64,000 bases of DNA from G963665975 sp963665975 (GCA_963665975.1 OY762508.1:3224001-3288000), one strand, 5' to 3'; counted from the stretch's first letter, positions 1-11,500 are shown. The notes: a model not told the origin generated them from the sequence alone. A program made the numbers and translations.

Positions 1-2
1 AA

Positions 3-1991
3 GGTCCTCCAGCCTCGGTCGCAGAACTGACGCCCGTGGACACAACGGATCTGAAGCTTGTGGCCTGGCAGCACCTCGGCGTCGGTTTGGGAAATCCGGG
101 GCCCTATCGCAGTATCCGGTTGAACCGGCTAGCTGAAGCGCCGACGCCCCCTTCACGCGCCTTCTTTGTGCAACATATTGATGCTACTCCTTTCCGCGGC
201 ACAACGATTCGGCTGCTTTCGTCCGTGAGAACGGACGTAGGCGGCTACGGAAACCAGGCCCACCTGGGACTTACGGTAATGTCGAGCGGCCAGGCTACGT
301 TTATGGACTTCATGGACGACCGTCCGATTACCAATCCCGAATGGGAAACCTATACCGTCACCGGCATAGTAGGAGAAGATGCCGACAGCATCGGGGTAGG
401 CGGGATGTTTTTGGGTTCGGGTAGGGCGTGGTTCGATGATTTTCAACTCCACGTTCGTGTGGAAGGCGAGGCTCAGTGGACGCCGGTGCGTCTCGACAAT
501 GCAGGGTTCGAGGCTGGTGCAGTGGAGGATCTCCCAGGCAGGTGGACTATCTGGGGAGACGGATATCGGGTGCAGATTGACACGCTTGAAACGTATGAGG
601 GCAGGGGCTCACTCGCCATTGAATATGACGACGCGCCCCGTATGACCCAATCGCTCTTCGAGGAGCATCCGAAAGCCGGGGAAGTGGTGGAACGACCGCT
701 GGGCCGGGAGCTTTCGGCACAGATCCCCCTCGCGCTCTACAGCAGGGATGGACAGACTCTCCGGCCGGACGATGCACCGCCGGTGGAACGCTTGGAGGCA
801 GAGCTGGAGCAAATCGCACTGGACGAGCTTACAGGGGCGGATGAGGCACTCCGCTATGCGGACGTTGTAACAGCATGGAACGTTCTCCAGCACTTCTACC
901 CCTACTTCGACGTGGTTAATGTCGAATGGGACACCGTACTTACCCAGACGCTTCGCCGGGCAAGCACCGACCAGACGCCGAAGGATTTTCTCCAGACTCT
1001 CCGGTGGATGGTAGCGCAGTTGGATGACGGACACGGGAATATCGAGCATCCATCGACGGAGCTTGAAGCACGCCCTCCGTTTCTGGTTGATGAGGTGGAA
1101 GGAGAGATTGTAATCGTCGCTTTTCGTTTCACCGTCTCCGATGAAGCCTGTTTCTCGCGGGGCGACGTTGTTATCTCAATTGATGGTGTTGCGTCGATGG
1201 ACATAGTCAGAGCTTCGGAGGAACTCATCTCAGGATCACCGCAATGGAAGAAGCACCAGGCCCTGCGGACGTTGGGGCACGGCGAGCAGGGCTCGGTCGC
1301 ACATCTCATCCTCGACCGACAGGGCGAGGCCGTCTCGTGCGACGTGGTTCGCAGCTTTCAGGGCTTCATAGGAGAAAATCGGCCGACCACGCTTCGTGAA
1401 CTCCGAGACGGCGTGTATTACGTGAACCTCAGTATTACTTCGATGAATGATATTGAGCATCAGGCGGATGCCTTGGCCGGGGCAAAGGCTGTCATTTTCG
1501 ATTTGCGTGGGTATACAAGAGACAACGTTGGCGTCTTACAGCACCTCTCCGAGAATACACTTCATTCGACCCTGTGGCACATACCGAAGCAGATCTATCC
1601 CGACCAAATGAATCTTGTCGGTTACGACACCACAGGCACACGCTGGACTCTTCCTCCGAAAGAGCCCCAGTTTACGGGAAAGATCGTCTTCCTGACAGAT
1701 ACAAACGCCATAAGTCAGCCCGAGAGTGTGCTGGGTATTGTTGAGTACTATGGGTTAGGCGAGATTATGGGGCAGCAGACGGCCGGTGTCACAGGCGATG
1801 CAAACCCTATCACACTGCCGAGTGGCAATCGCGTGTGGTGGACCGGCATGCGCGTGATCAAACACGACGGTTCGGTGCACCATATCACCGGTATCCAGCC
1901 CACGGTGCCGGTCGAACGGACGCTGGAAGGCGTGCGTGCCGGCCGCGATGAGGTGCTTGAAGAAGCTTTGAACTTGATTGAGCGGCTGTGA
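3..1991 (+). CDS. S41-family peptidase with N-terminal jelly-roll module (5' partial)
   Basis: The frame is open from base 3, so the true start lies left of the window; the first in-window start is a GTG at 36, and residues here count from it. Roughly residues 40-145 look like a beta-rich carbohydrate-binding or jelly-roll module (ends W-F-D-D-F). The C-terminal half is an S41 (tail-specific/C-terminal processing) peptidase: the segment F-D-L-R-G near residue 490 precedes T-D-T-N-A-I-S-Q-P-E-S near 555-564, where Ser560 is the likely nucleophile, and Q-Q-T-A-G near 580-584 follows, as in the family core. S41 enzymes of this type cleave peptides in the periplasm or outside the cell. No signal peptide can be assessed because the N-terminus is missing. 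It converges on the channel gene downstream. Confidence 0.85.
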   Translation, partial: GPPASVAELTPVDTTDLKLVAWQHLGVGLGNPGPYRSIRLNRLAEAPTPPSRAFFVQHIDATPFRGTTIRLLSSVRTDVGGYGNQAHLGLTVMSSGQATFMDFMDDRPITNPEWETYTVTGIVGEDADSIGVGGMFLGSGRAWFDDFQLHVRVEGEAQWTPVRLDNAGFEAGAVEDLPGRWTIWGDGYRVQIDTLETYEGRGSLAIEYDDAPRMTQSLFEEHPKAGEVVERPLGRELSAQIPLALYSRDGQTLRPDDAPPVERLEAELEQIALDELTGADEALRYADVVTAWNVLQHFYPYFDVVNVEWDTVLTQTLRRASTDQTPKDFLQTLRWMVAQLDDGHGNIEHPSTELEARPPFLVDEVEGEIVIVAFRFTVSDEACFSRGDVVISIDGVASMDIVRASEELISGSPQWKKHQALRTLGHGEQGSVAHLILDRQGEAVSCDVVRSFQGFIGENRPTTLRELRDGVYYVNLSITSMNDIEHQADALAGAKAVIFDLRGYTRDNVGVLQHLSENTLHSTLWHIPKQIYPDQMNLVGYDTTGTRWTLPPKEPQFTGKIVFLTDTNAISQPESVLGIVEYYGLGEIMGQQTAGVTGDANPITLPSGNRVWWTGMRVIKHDGSVHHITGIQPTVPVERTLEGVRAGRDEVLEEALNLIERL

Positions 1992-2217
1992 TCGTCCGTC
2001 CAATAAAATGACCTTTCACCGAAACAATTATTCTCTCGCATTCACTATGCAAAGGAGGGGAATCAATTAGCTGTCGAGTAGATGGGTTTCACCGGGCGCT
2101 GTAGGTCAACGTTTGTGTGTTCTGTTTTCACATGGTTACCCGACAGAGCCACAATATCTCGACCAAACACCTGTCGGTCCCACCCTCTCTCAGATAGGGA
2201 CTGGGTCCTGCCTGCGG

Positions 2218-3543
2218 TCAACTTCCAGGGATTGGTCCACATATCGTATCTGAAGCCAGGGGCTCTCTCCTTTGTGGCAGGTCGCTTCCTGACCACTCCT
2301 GGAAGGCGCGGAGGCCGAATGCCGGCAAGGTCGCATAGAGGTGGTCGAAAACTTCCGACTGGAAGGCTTCGTAGTTGAGCCATTTCGTATCGTTCGAGAA
2401 GCAGTATACCTCAATCGGTGCACCGTGAGGACCGGGTGCAAGTTGACGTACCATGAGGGTCATCTCTTTGTGCGTATTCGGGTGGGCTCGCAGGTATCCT
2501 TCCACGTAGTGGCGGAACATTTCCAGATTGGTGATCTGCTTTGCCTGTGCTGCGCTTTCTCCCTCGGCTGCGTGGGTTGAACGGGTATCCTGAATTCCGG
2601 GGCGCAGCATTTCATCTAGCCTGTGCCGCAGGTGGCCCTTCAAGGGTTCGGATCGTGAAAGCTCGAAAATCTCTTCGGGTGTCAGGAATCGCACCGTATT
2701 GACGTTGATGAGAATCGCCCGCTTGATCCGTCGACCTCCCGACTCGAACATGCCGCGCCAATTCTTGAAGGAATCAGCGATGAACCGATGAGTTGGGATC
2801 GTCGAGATCGTCTTGTCCCAGTTCTGCACCCTGATCATGTGCAGGTCGATGTCAATCACCGATCCGTTTGCGTGGGCGTGCGGCACCTCCACCCAGTCCC
2901 CGATGCGAACGATGTCGTTCGAAGTGATCTGGACGCTCGCGGCTAGAGAGACAAGCGTGTTCCGAAACACGAGCATCAGAATCGCGGCCAGGGCACCGAT
3001 CCCAGAGAGGAAGACCACGGGAGAGCGCCCGAGGAGAAGAGCCACGATGACGATTCCGGCAATCAAATAGATCGCCAGTTTCGCGACCTGCATGTAGCTT
3101 TTGATCGGCTTGGCTATCGATGCCGGAGACGTTCGGTGGTAGATGGCGCTGAACGAGTCCAGCACCGCCACGAGTGTCCTTGCTATGACAAACGCGATGT
3201 ATGCGGCCGAGAGGCGACGGACGAGTGTCCAGAAGACAATCAGGAGTTGCGCTTCCGTCCCCGCCTCCACATCCGACTGGGTCACCCCCAAGGCCGGAAC
3301 GATTCCATAGTAGACGACGAGGGCAGGCACGATGGGCGCAAGCCGACGGAGCACCGTCTTGTCAAATGGGCTTTGGTCCAGCGAGATCTGCGTCCCGGAG
3401 GCCACCATCCCCAGGGTCTTGGCGATGATCCGGGATTTCATCCAGTCTGCAATGATCGCCAGAACGACCAGAGCTCCCAAACCGATGCCAAGATGCCACC
3501 AGTTAAAGGCGAGGGATTGTTCTATTTCTGCTAATTGTTCCAT
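2218..3543 (-). CDS. ybdG: YbdG/MscM-like mechanosensitive ion channel (MscS superfamily)
   Basis: A 441-residue inner-membrane channel that opens under membrane tension and releases solutes after osmotic downshock. Five hydrophobic helices are visible (about residues 15-35, 67-88, 98-127, 150-172, 175-200); the last is the pore helix, followed by the MscS beta domain (N-D-I-V-R-I-G-D-W-V-E-V, 209-220). The stretches V-Q-N-W-D-K-T-I-S-T-I-P-T (239-251) and S-F-K-N-W-R-G-M followed by S-G-G-R-R-I-K-R-A (258-276) are typical of the YbdG subfamily, and the length fits it. The ATG at 3543 was chosen over an in-frame start 44 codons upstream because homology and the first membrane helix begin there. 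It stands alone between unrelated genes. Confidence 0.9.
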   Translation of the reverse strand: MEQLAEIEQSLAFNWWHLGIGLGALVVLAIIADWMKSRIIAKTLGMVASGTQISLDQSPFDKTVLRRLAPIVPALVVYYGIVPALGVTQSDVEAGTEAQLLIVFWTLVRRLSAAYIAFVIARTLVAVLDSFSAIYHRTSPASIAKPIKSYMQVAKLAIYLIAGIVIVALLLGRSPVVFLSGIGALAAILMLVFRNTLVSLAASVQITSNDIVRIGDWVEVPHAHANGSVIDIDLHMIRVQNWDKTISTIPTHRFIADSFKNWRGMFESGGRRIKRAILINVNTVRFLTPEEIFELSRSEPLKGHLRHRLDEMLRPGIQDTRSTHAAEGESAAQAKQITNLEMFRHYVEGYLRAHPNTHKEMTLMVRQLAPGPHGAPIEVYCFSNDTKWLNYEAFQSEVFDHLYATLPAFGLRAFQEWSGSDLPQRREPLASDTICGPIPGS

Positions 3544-3880
3544 TTCGGGTAATATGATAGATTCGATAGTATACGCAGCCGATGAACAAGTTGAGTCCCA
3601 AGTATGCTGCACATTCGTCTTCCGTAGATCAGTGCCCGCGTGGCTGCAAGTTCCAGTACTCCTTCCTGGCAACATAGCGCCTGGCAGGCAAATTCTTGCG
3701 GGTCGGTCGGAGCTTTACAGGCATGCAGGGTCGCATGGCTCTGCGCGGGATGCGACAGAACGTTAGAATTGCCGGGAATGTACTAGAAATGTCTGAGAGG
3801 ACAGCACTACGGGGGAGAGGATACCAGACTATCAAAAACGGGCGGTTTGTATTGGGTTTAAGACCTATCCTGTCACCGAT
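3544..3880. other. Intergenic region, no gene seen
   Basis: This 337-base gap lies between the start of the YbdG-like channel and the stop of the PSCyt/PSD1 gene, both on the minus strand. Short open frames here have no recognisable content. It should contain the channel promoter and the end of the PSD1 operon, but no clear hairpin with a T-run was found. Confidence 0.5.
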
Positions 3881-6800
3881 CTACCGCTTCGTAACGGCCT
3901 CGTCGAAATTCATTAGCGCACTGGCTACTACCGTGCTAGCCGCCAAATCGACTGCGTCGAGAGAGGTGTAGCGGGAGGAATCGCCCGTTTCCAGTAGCTG
4001 CTTGGCGCGAGCGTGATCCTCCGCAAACAGATGCCGCTGCTCGTTGTAGAGCGCTATGAGCACCTCGCGCTCTTCCTTGTCCGGTCGCCGCCCCGTTACG
4101 AGACGAAAGGCATAGTCGATGCGTGAATCCAGCGTCGCTCCACCCTCGGTCAGCATCCGTCCACCGATATGCCGGGCTGCTTCCACGAATTGTGGGTCGT
4201 TGAGCAATACGAGGGCTTGCATCGGTGTGGTCGTTCGTTGCCGGCGCATGGTGCACTGACTGCGCATGGGCATATCAAAGACGATCATTGATGGAGGTGG
4301 GGAGGTGCGCTTGAAAAACGTGTAGAGGCTCCTCCGATAGAGGTCATCCCCCGTGCCGCGCACATATTTCACGCCCGATTTTTCTTCCCACAGGCCGCTC
4401 GGCTGGTATGGACGGACACTCGGTCCGCCCACCTTCCTTACCAATAGGCCGCTGGCGGCGAGTGCGGCATCCCGGACCATTTCAGCGGTGAGCCGCAGCC
4501 GCGGACCCCGGGCCAAGAGCCGGTTGTCCGGATCGCGCTCGATCAACACACGAGACGCCATTGATGCCTGTCTGTACGTCGCTGACGTCACAAGGAGTCG
4601 TTGCATGGCCTTTATATCCCATTCGGACCCAACAAACTTGCTTGCGAGGTACTCGAGTAATTCCGGATGGGAGGGAAGTGCGCCCTGACTTCCGAAGTCT
4701 TCCGCCGTAGCCACGATACCCGTTCCGAATAATCGCTGCCAGAAGCGGTTAACTGCGACGCGGGCAGTCAGCGGGTTCTGGGGATCCAGTAGCCACCGGG
4801 CAAGCCCGAGTCGATTACGTGGCAACGTATCCGGAAACGGAAGAATACTCTCCGGCGTGCCAGGCGAGACGGGGTCCCCCTCACGGTCGTATCTGCCTCG
4901 CTCCAGTACAGCGCCCTGTCGGGGCATCGCCATCTCGCGCATCACCATGATTTCCGGGGTGGACGAAACCAACTCATTCTGCCGCAACCGGAGATTTCGC
5001 AGTGCATCCCGGGCCTCGCGAGTCGCCGTGTGATGTTGCGACAAGTAGTAGGCAAAGAGCGCCTCGTCATTCGGGGTATCGCCCCGATCAGCCAGTTGAG
5101 CGATTTCAAGTGGTGTAAGCGCGCGATCGTAGATGCGAAACGCATCGACAAGGCCATCCTTGAATCCGGTGTCGCGAAAGCGGTAACCCAGCGTCAGATG
5201 CACGTCTACCCGCTCATAGGTGATGTTCCTCGTCAGGTTATCGCGCACGACGGCCACGGAGGCCTCCTTGCCGTTCATGTATATGTATACGCCGTCGGCG
5301 CGGCTGGACCCGTCATAGGTCATGGCGACATGTACCCATTCGTCCAACGGCGCCCGCTGGTCGGTAACAACGCGTACGGCATTCTCTGGCCACATGTGTG
5401 TCAATCCCGCCACAAGGTGACCGTCCTGCATAGACAGTTCGTAGCCCCGGCTTCCCGCGTCCAGAGCCGCCTGTGTTCGATGTGCCAGGACGTTCCATTC
5501 CTCGTACGCCGCAACCTTGATCCAGAGGCTCAGTGTGAACGGGTCGGCGCGCGTAAACACGCCGACATCCTCGAAGTAGGTACCGTTTTCGCCATCAAAG
5601 GTCAGCGCATTGCCGACATGCCCCGGGACCACGACGGGGTCATACTGTGTGGCGCCGCCTGGTCCTGTTGGCACGAGGTTTTCAATGATGCCGCCGCGGG
5701 TATCTTCAAATTCATAGGCGGCAACGAGTCCGCGAATTGGAAGGACGTTGCGTACCGGTGGCCCCGGTTTCCAGGACTCAAAATCATTCCGGGCGGCCTG
5801 TGCAGTAGCCTGAAGGACATCCTCCTGCGCAGCGATCTGACCCTTAAGCCTTTCCAGTTCCTGTTGTGTCTGCTCTTTGGGAAGTGGTAGCGCCGGGACA
5901 GGTACGGCGTCTGTGAAGTGTGAGGTTTGCCCGGACTCGTCAATGTTCTGGAAGAAGCTGAAGAATTGGTAGTACTCCTTTTGCGAAATCGGGTCATACT
6001 TGTGGTCGTGACAGCGCGCGCACTCCATTGTAAGGCCGAGGAAGGCCGTTGCCGTCGTGTTCGTGCGGTCCGCCACGTATTCGACACGGAATTCCTCTTC
6101 GATACTGCCGCCTTCCTCCGTCTGTCGATGATTACGATTAAAAGCGGTCGCAAGATGTTGCTCCCGCGTGGCGTTTGGGAGCAGATCGCCCGCGAGTTGC
6201 CACGTCACAAAATCATCATAGCCGACATTGTCGTTAAACGCCTTGATCACCCAGTCGCGCCACGGCCACATCCGGCGTTCGCGGTCAGCCTGATAGCCGT
6301 GCGTGTCGGCATAGCGCGAAACGTCCAACCACTCAGATGCCATGTGCTCTCCATAGGCGCTGGAGCCTAATAAGCGGTCAACAACGCTCTCGTAGGCGGA
6401 AGCACTGGTGTCCGCAAGGAAAGAATCAATTTCTGCAAGGGTGGGCGGAAGTCCTGTGAGGTCGAACGTCACGCGGCGCAGAAGTGCTTCCCGTGACGCC
6501 TCCGGGCTTGGCCCTAGTCCTTCGCGCTCCAGGCGGGCCAATACGAAGTTGTCCACGGCATTGCGCGGCCATGAGGCGACCTGCACCTCGGGCGCCTCCG
6601 GCGATGTTACCGGAATAAACGCCCAGTGCGGCTTCCATTCGGCGCCTTGCTCTATCCACCGTGCGATCAGCGCCTTTTCCCGCTCAGTGAGCATCAGATT
6701 AGATTCAGGCGGCGGCATGATGCCGTCGGGGTCGTCATCCATGATGCGCTGGTAAAGCATACTCCGCCGAAGACTTCCCGGCACGATGGCGTGGCCTCCT

Positions 6801-7033
6801 GATTCCAGCCGCTCCATCTTGGCGCCAGCCTCCAGAAAGAGTCTCAGGCCAGCCTGCCGCGCATTGTCATCAGGCCCGTGGCATGCGTAGCAGCGGTCAG
6901 ACAGTATGGGCTTGATGTGGAAGTTGTAGTCAACCGTGTCCGGCAATTCTGAAGAAAACTCCTGCTCTCCTGGCGATACGTTGCAGGCCGCCAGGATACA
7001 GAGCAATAAGCAGGTCGAGCGAAGTGCGGCCAT
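3881..7033 (-). CDS. PSCyt1-PSCyt2(DUF1549)-LamG-PSD1(DUF1553) lipoprotein, copy A
   Basis: A 1050-residue exported lipoprotein (lipobox L-A-A-C, Cys17). Residues 48-52 are C-Y-A-C-H in the PSCyt1 domain, and a second C-A-R-C-H lies near 338 in PSCyt2 (DUF1549, about 150-380), so covalent haem is possible at two sites. A LamG/concanavalin-like insertion covers about 432-645 and PSD1 (DUF1553) about 740-1025. The family is abundant in Planctomycetes and Verrucomicrobia, usually paired with DUF1501 genes, and is thought to act on polysaccharides or other exported substrates; the reaction is not established. Its ATG overlaps the stop of the upstream DUF1501 gene (ATGA), indicating translational coupling. 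Full-length, no disruption seen. Confidence 0.9.
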   Translation of the reverse strand: MAALRSTCLLLCILAACNVSPGEQEFSSELPDTVDYNFHIKPILSDRCYACHGPDDNARQAGLRLFLEAGAKMERLESGGHAIVPGSLRRSMLYQRIMDDDPDGIMPPPESNLMLTEREKALIARWIEQGAEWKPHWAFIPVTSPEAPEVQVASWPRNAVDNFVLARLEREGLGPSPEASREALLRRVTFDLTGLPPTLAEIDSFLADTSASAYESVVDRLLGSSAYGEHMASEWLDVSRYADTHGYQADRERRMWPWRDWVIKAFNDNVGYDDFVTWQLAGDLLPNATREQHLATAFNRNHRQTEEGGSIEEEFRVEYVADRTNTTATAFLGLTMECARCHDHKYDPISQKEYYQFFSFFQNIDESGQTSHFTDAVPVPALPLPKEQTQQELERLKGQIAAQEDVLQATAQAARNDFESWKPGPPVRNVLPIRGLVAAYEFEDTRGGIIENLVPTGPGGATQYDPVVVPGHVGNALTFDGENGTYFEDVGVFTRADPFTLSLWIKVAAYEEWNVLAHRTQAALDAGSRGYELSMQDGHLVAGLTHMWPENAVRVVTDQRAPLDEWVHVAMTYDGSSRADGVYIYMNGKEASVAVVRDNLTRNITYERVDVHLTLGYRFRDTGFKDGLVDAFRIYDRALTPLEIAQLADRGDTPNDEALFAYYLSQHHTATREARDALRNLRLRQNELVSSTPEIMVMREMAMPRQGAVLERGRYDREGDPVSPGTPESILPFPDTLPRNRLGLARWLLDPQNPLTARVAVNRFWQRLFGTGIVATAEDFGSQGALPSHPELLEYLASKFVGSEWDIKAMQRLLVTSATYRQASMASRVLIERDPDNRLLARGPRLRLTAEMVRDAALAASGLLVRKVGGPSVRPYQPSGLWEEKSGVKYVRGTGDDLYRRSLYTFFKRTSPPPSMIVFDMPMRSQCTMRRQRTTTPMQALVLLNDPQFVEAARHIGGRMLTEGGATLDSRIDYAFRLVTGRRPDKEEREVLIALYNEQRHLFAEDHARAKQLLETGDSSRYTSLDAVDLAASTVVASALMNFDEAVTKR

Positions 7034-8499
7034 CAGGCGAGCAGGTCTTTGACGACATGTCCGTGCACATCCGTAAGCCGGTAGCGCCGCCCCTGGTGTT
7101 TATAGGTCAGGCGCTCGTGATCGATTCCCAGGAGGTGTAGCACGGTTGCCTGGAAATCGTGGACATGCACGGGATTCTCGGTAATGTTGTACCCGAATTC
7201 GTCTGTCGCCCCATAGGTCAATCCCGGCTTTACGCCACCGCCGGCCATCCAAACGGTGAAGCAGCGCGGATGGTGGTCACGGCCGTAGTTCACGTCTGTG
7301 AGCGCACCTTGGGAATAATTGGTTCGCCCGAATTCGCCTCCCCAGATGACGAGCGTTTCGTCGAGCAGGCCGCGCTGTTTTAAATCGACGACGAGTGCGG
7401 CAGAGGCCTGGTCTGTGTCCTTACACTGCAGTTCGATATCATGGGGCAGATCGCTATGCTGGTCCCAGCCCATATGGTAGAGCTGCACGAAGCGCACGTC
7501 GCGTTCCGCAAGTCGGCGCGCCAAGAGGCAGTTAGCCGCATAAGTTCCGGGAATGCGCGCATCTTCGCCGTAGAGGTCGAACGTGGACTGGGGCTCATCC
7601 GACAGATCCGTAACGGAGGGTACGGAGGTCTGCATGCGATAGGCCATTTCATATTGGGCAATGCGCGACTGGATGTGGGGATCTCCCGTGCTTTCAAAAT
7701 GCAGCGTATTGAGATCAGCCAGATGCCGAAGCATGCGCCGCCTGTCAGTTGCCCCCAATCCCGGCGGATTGTTGAGGTAGAGCACGGGATCCTGTCCGGC
7801 GCGAAATTGCACGCCCTGGTGGAGCGCCGCAAGGAATCCGTTTCCCCACAGCCGTGAATAGATGGGTTGCGGACGCTGGAGACCCCGTGATAGCAGGACG
7901 CAAAACGTGGGAAGGTTCTCGTTGGCGCTACCGAGCCCGTAGCTGAACCACGCACCCATACTTGGTCGGCCCGGCTGCTGTGAGCCCGTCTGGAAGAACG
8001 TTATGGCAGGGTCATGATTAATGGCTTCCGTATGCATGGACCGCACAATACAGAGTTCGTCAGCAATCTGAGCGGTGTATGGCAACAGGTCGCTGACCCA
8101 TGCGCCGCTTTGACCACGCTGGTCGAAGGTGTAAATGGCTGGAGCAAGGGGTAACTGCTTTTGATAGGCGGTCATGCCAGTCAGTCGTTGTCCCATCCGA
8201 ACGGATGCCGGTAATTCTTGTCCACGGTGCTTTACCAGTGTAGGCTTATAGTCAAAAAGCTCGAGTTGTGAAGGGCCGCCACTCTGGAAGAGGTATATGA
8301 TCCGTCGGGCTTTTGGCGCATGGTGCGGTGCGCCTAGCACCCCGCTAAAGGCGGACCTGTCTATGCCTCCGCTCCGTTGGCTGGCGCAGCCAACGCCCAA
8401 CAAGGAAGCGAGCGCAGCACCGCCGATACCCATGCTCAGCCGGGAGAAAAAATGCCGGCGATTCATCTGGCAGCCGTGTTCAAATACGGGGTCCTGCAT
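7033..8499 (-). CDS. DUF1501 Tat-exported protein
   Basis: A 488-residue protein of the DUF1501 family, which has a sulfatase/alkaline phosphatase-like fold. The N-terminus carries a Tat-type signal (N-R-R-H-F-F at residues 13-18, then a G/A-rich hydrophobic stretch ending in G-C-A-S), so folded export is expected. The ATG at 8499 was kept because homologues commonly have a short charged leader before the twin-arginine motif; an ATG at 8466 is the alternative. It is the middle gene of a minus-strand operon: the upstream PSCyt/PSD1 gene ends 30 bases before it and the downstream one overlaps it by 4 bases. DUF1501 and DUF1549/1553 proteins recur as partners, which suggests a shared substrate, but none is known. 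Confidence 0.88.
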   Translation of the reverse strand: MQDPVFEHGCQMNRRHFFSRLSMGIGGAALASLLGVGCASQRSGGIDRSAFSGVLGAPHHAPKARRIIYLFQSGGPSQLELFDYKPTLVKHRGQELPASVRMGQRLTGMTAYQKQLPLAPAIYTFDQRGQSGAWVSDLLPYTAQIADELCIVRSMHTEAINHDPAITFFQTGSQQPGRPSMGAWFSYGLGSANENLPTFCVLLSRGLQRPQPIYSRLWGNGFLAALHQGVQFRAGQDPVLYLNNPPGLGATDRRRMLRHLADLNTLHFESTGDPHIQSRIAQYEMAYRMQTSVPSVTDLSDEPQSTFDLYGEDARIPGTYAANCLLARRLAERDVRFVQLYHMGWDQHSDLPHDIELQCKDTDQASAALVVDLKQRGLLDETLVIWGGEFGRTNYSQGALTDVNYGRDHHPRCFTVWMAGGGVKPGLTYGATDEFGYNITENPVHVHDFQATVLHLLGIDHERLTYKHQGRRYRLTDVHGHVVKDLLA

Positions 8500-8529
8500 G
8501 ACCTTGTAGGGTGTGATTCGCCTGATGGA

Positions 8530-11500
8530 CTAGTAGAACTGCGCCTCGTCAAGATTAAACAGGCTGCTTGTGACCACAGTCAGCGCTGCCAACTCGACAG
8601 GTTCCAGCGCTGCTCGCTGGGGGCTTGCACCTACGTGCAGTAACGCTACCGCGCGCTCTGGATGCTGGCGAAAATGCTCTGTCTGCTCTGTTAGCAGGGA
8701 CTGGAGAATGTCCATTTCCTGCGCGGTTGGAATGCGCGAAGTCACCGCGCGAAATGCCTGCCCTATGCGCGCGGCAGCGTCTATTGCGGGTCCTGCCAGC
8801 AAGTTCTCTGCGAGCACACGAGCCGCTTCAACGTACTGGGGGTCGTTAAGCAGTATGAGCGACTGTAGCGGTGTGCTGGTGGCGTGACGCTCCACCGTGC
8901 ATATAGTCCGTTCGGCGGCGTCAAAAGTCAACATTGCCGGCGGAGGGATGGTTCGCTTCCAATAGGTATACAGGCTTCGGCGGTACAGGTTTTCCCCCGG
9001 GTCAACGCGATACCTATTCTCCCCGATCTGGTTGGCCAACGCCTTCCAAACGCCAGGCGGCTGGTATGGCCGCACTGGTGGGCCACCCAGGTCATGCACC
9101 AGGAGTCCGCTTATCAAGAGCGCGTTGTCGCGCATCATTTCTGCGGAAAGACGCTTCTTGGGACCACGGACAAGTAGCGTATTGTCGGGATCGGCCGCAA
9201 GCAGTTCAGGCGTGGGATCCGCGCTCTGGCGATAGGTTGCCGACAATACCATCAGGCGGAGCATCGCCTTGATGTCCCACCCGGACTCTATGAAACGCAC
9301 GGCCAGATAGTCCAGCAATTCCGGGTGTGAAGGCAGGGCTCCCTGACTCCCAAAATCTTCTGGCGTGTGCACCAGCGCCATGCCGAATATCATCTGCCAG
9401 AGACGGTTGACAGCTACGCGTGCAGGTAGTGGATTGCGAGGATTTACCAGCCACCGGGCAAGCCCCAGACGATTGGGTGGCAAGTCTTCCGGAAAGGGCA
9501 GAATGGCATCGGGCGTCCCTGGTCCTACAGAGTCCATGGGCGCGTCATAGGCGCCACGTGCCAGCACGAAGGTGGGGCGCACGTCTTCCGCCTCTTCCAT
9601 GATCATTACGGACGGTATGTCACGATGCTCTCGTCGGAGACTGTCGAGCGTTGTCACCCGTCTAAGGGCTTCCGTATCCTGTGTGGTCAGATAGTAGTCC
9701 CAGAGCTCTTCAACAGGCGCCTGTGCAGGATCCGGGCTTGCGCCGGCCAGTACCTGCACCTCCAGGCGGCTCAGCAGACGGGTGTAGAGCCGCACGTCGT
9801 CAACAGCTCCACCCGTGAAGCCATGGATGTCCTCCCGGACTTTCATGCGCGGCGTCCAGTTGCCGAGGAGCAGATCGTTTCCGTTTAGAATACTCTGGCG
9901 ATCAAGGTCATCCTGCTGCGTAGTCACAGGCTGTATCGCGCCGTTAATGAACAGCGTAATGCCGCTGGCCCGCCCGGAGCCGTCATAGGTTGATGCAACA
10001 TGGCTCCACCGGCCTATTGGCATCGTGCGCGTGGTCCTAACCTCAATGGCATGCTCGTTGTCGTGCACGAGCCGCAAGAGGAGACGCCTGTCTGCCATCA
10101 ACACAAGTTCATACCCACCCCGTTTCTGTTCCCCGTTGCGTTTGGACAAGAGGCCTGCGTCTTTTTCAAGCCCTCCATGTGGAGGCTGAATCCAGGCGCT
10201 CGCGGAGAATCGGTCGTACCAATCGAAATCCGCTGCATCCCCCAGATTGATAAAATTCACGCCATCGAAGGTCACAGCGCGACCCTCCCTGCCTTCAAGA
10301 AGCGCCGGTGGCTCCAATACATCCTCAAGTCCGGTGTTCACGCGCACACCGCCGGCAATCAAGTTGTCGAGCGCATAGGCCGCCAGAAGATCACTTTCGA
10401 GGCTTGCATGAACATTGATCCCGTCTGCGAATGCCGAACGCTGGGCGACGAATGACGGGGCGATGGGGTTTTTTCGGTTTGCGAGGAGGGTTTCTTCGGC
10501 CTCGATACGCGCTATCGTGTGTGCAGTTTGCGCCTCCAGCTCCGCATCTTCCACAGGCATTGCCGGTTCGGGCGCAAGATCGAAGTAGCTGATTTGCGCC
10601 TGTTCCTCCATGGTATTGAAGAACGCAAACATCTGGTAGTAGTCCTGCTGCAGGATCGGATCAAATTTGTGATCGTGGCAGCGAGCACATTCCATGGTGA
10701 GTCCCAGGAATGCGGTGGCAGTCGTATTGGTGCGGTCGGCCACGTACTCGGTTAGATACTCTGCGGGCACGACACCCCCTTCCTGCGTAATGGCATGGTT
10801 GCGGTTAAAGCCGGTAGCGAGCTTTTGGGCATAGGTGGCCTCCGGGAGCAGGTCACCCGCCAGTTGCCATATGATGAACTTGTCGTAGGGAAGGTTGTCG
10901 TTGAATGCCCCGACGACCCAATCGCGCCACGGCCACATCGTGCGCGGTCGGTCGTCCTGGTAGCCGTGGGTATCTGCATAGCGTGCAATGTCCAGCCATC
11001 CGGAGGTCATGCGCTCGCCATATGCAGGTGAGGCCAATAAGCGGTCTACGACAGTTTCGTACGCATCGGCGCGTTCGTCCGCCAGAAAAGCATCAATGTC
11101 TGCGGGTTCGGGCGGCAGTCCGGTTAGATCGAAAGTGACTCGCCGGAGGAGTTTTTCTTTGGCCAGAGCCGGAGACGGCTCGAATCCGGCCTGCTCCATC
11201 TTGTGGAGTACGAAGTAGTCGAGTTCATTACCAGGCCACGCGGTCTGTTCGATGTCAGGGAGATCGGGCAATTCGGGTGGAATGAATGCCCAGTGGGGTT
11301 TCCAGGTAGCTCCTTGCCGGATCCAGGCGCGGATGAGCGCAATTTCGTGGGGCGAAAGGGACAGGTTGCTCTCCGGAGGAGGCATAACCTGTTTGGGATC
11401 GGTCGCCGTGATGTGCGCAATGAGCTTGCTCGCTTCGGGATTACCGGGCACGACAATGCGTCTCGTGGAGTCCTCACGACTGGATGCGAACGCTCCCTCC

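Noticed and set aside
5030..5890. 286-codon open frame on the plus strand
   Set aside because: Antisense to PSCyt/PSD1 copy A; composition is a mirror of that gene.
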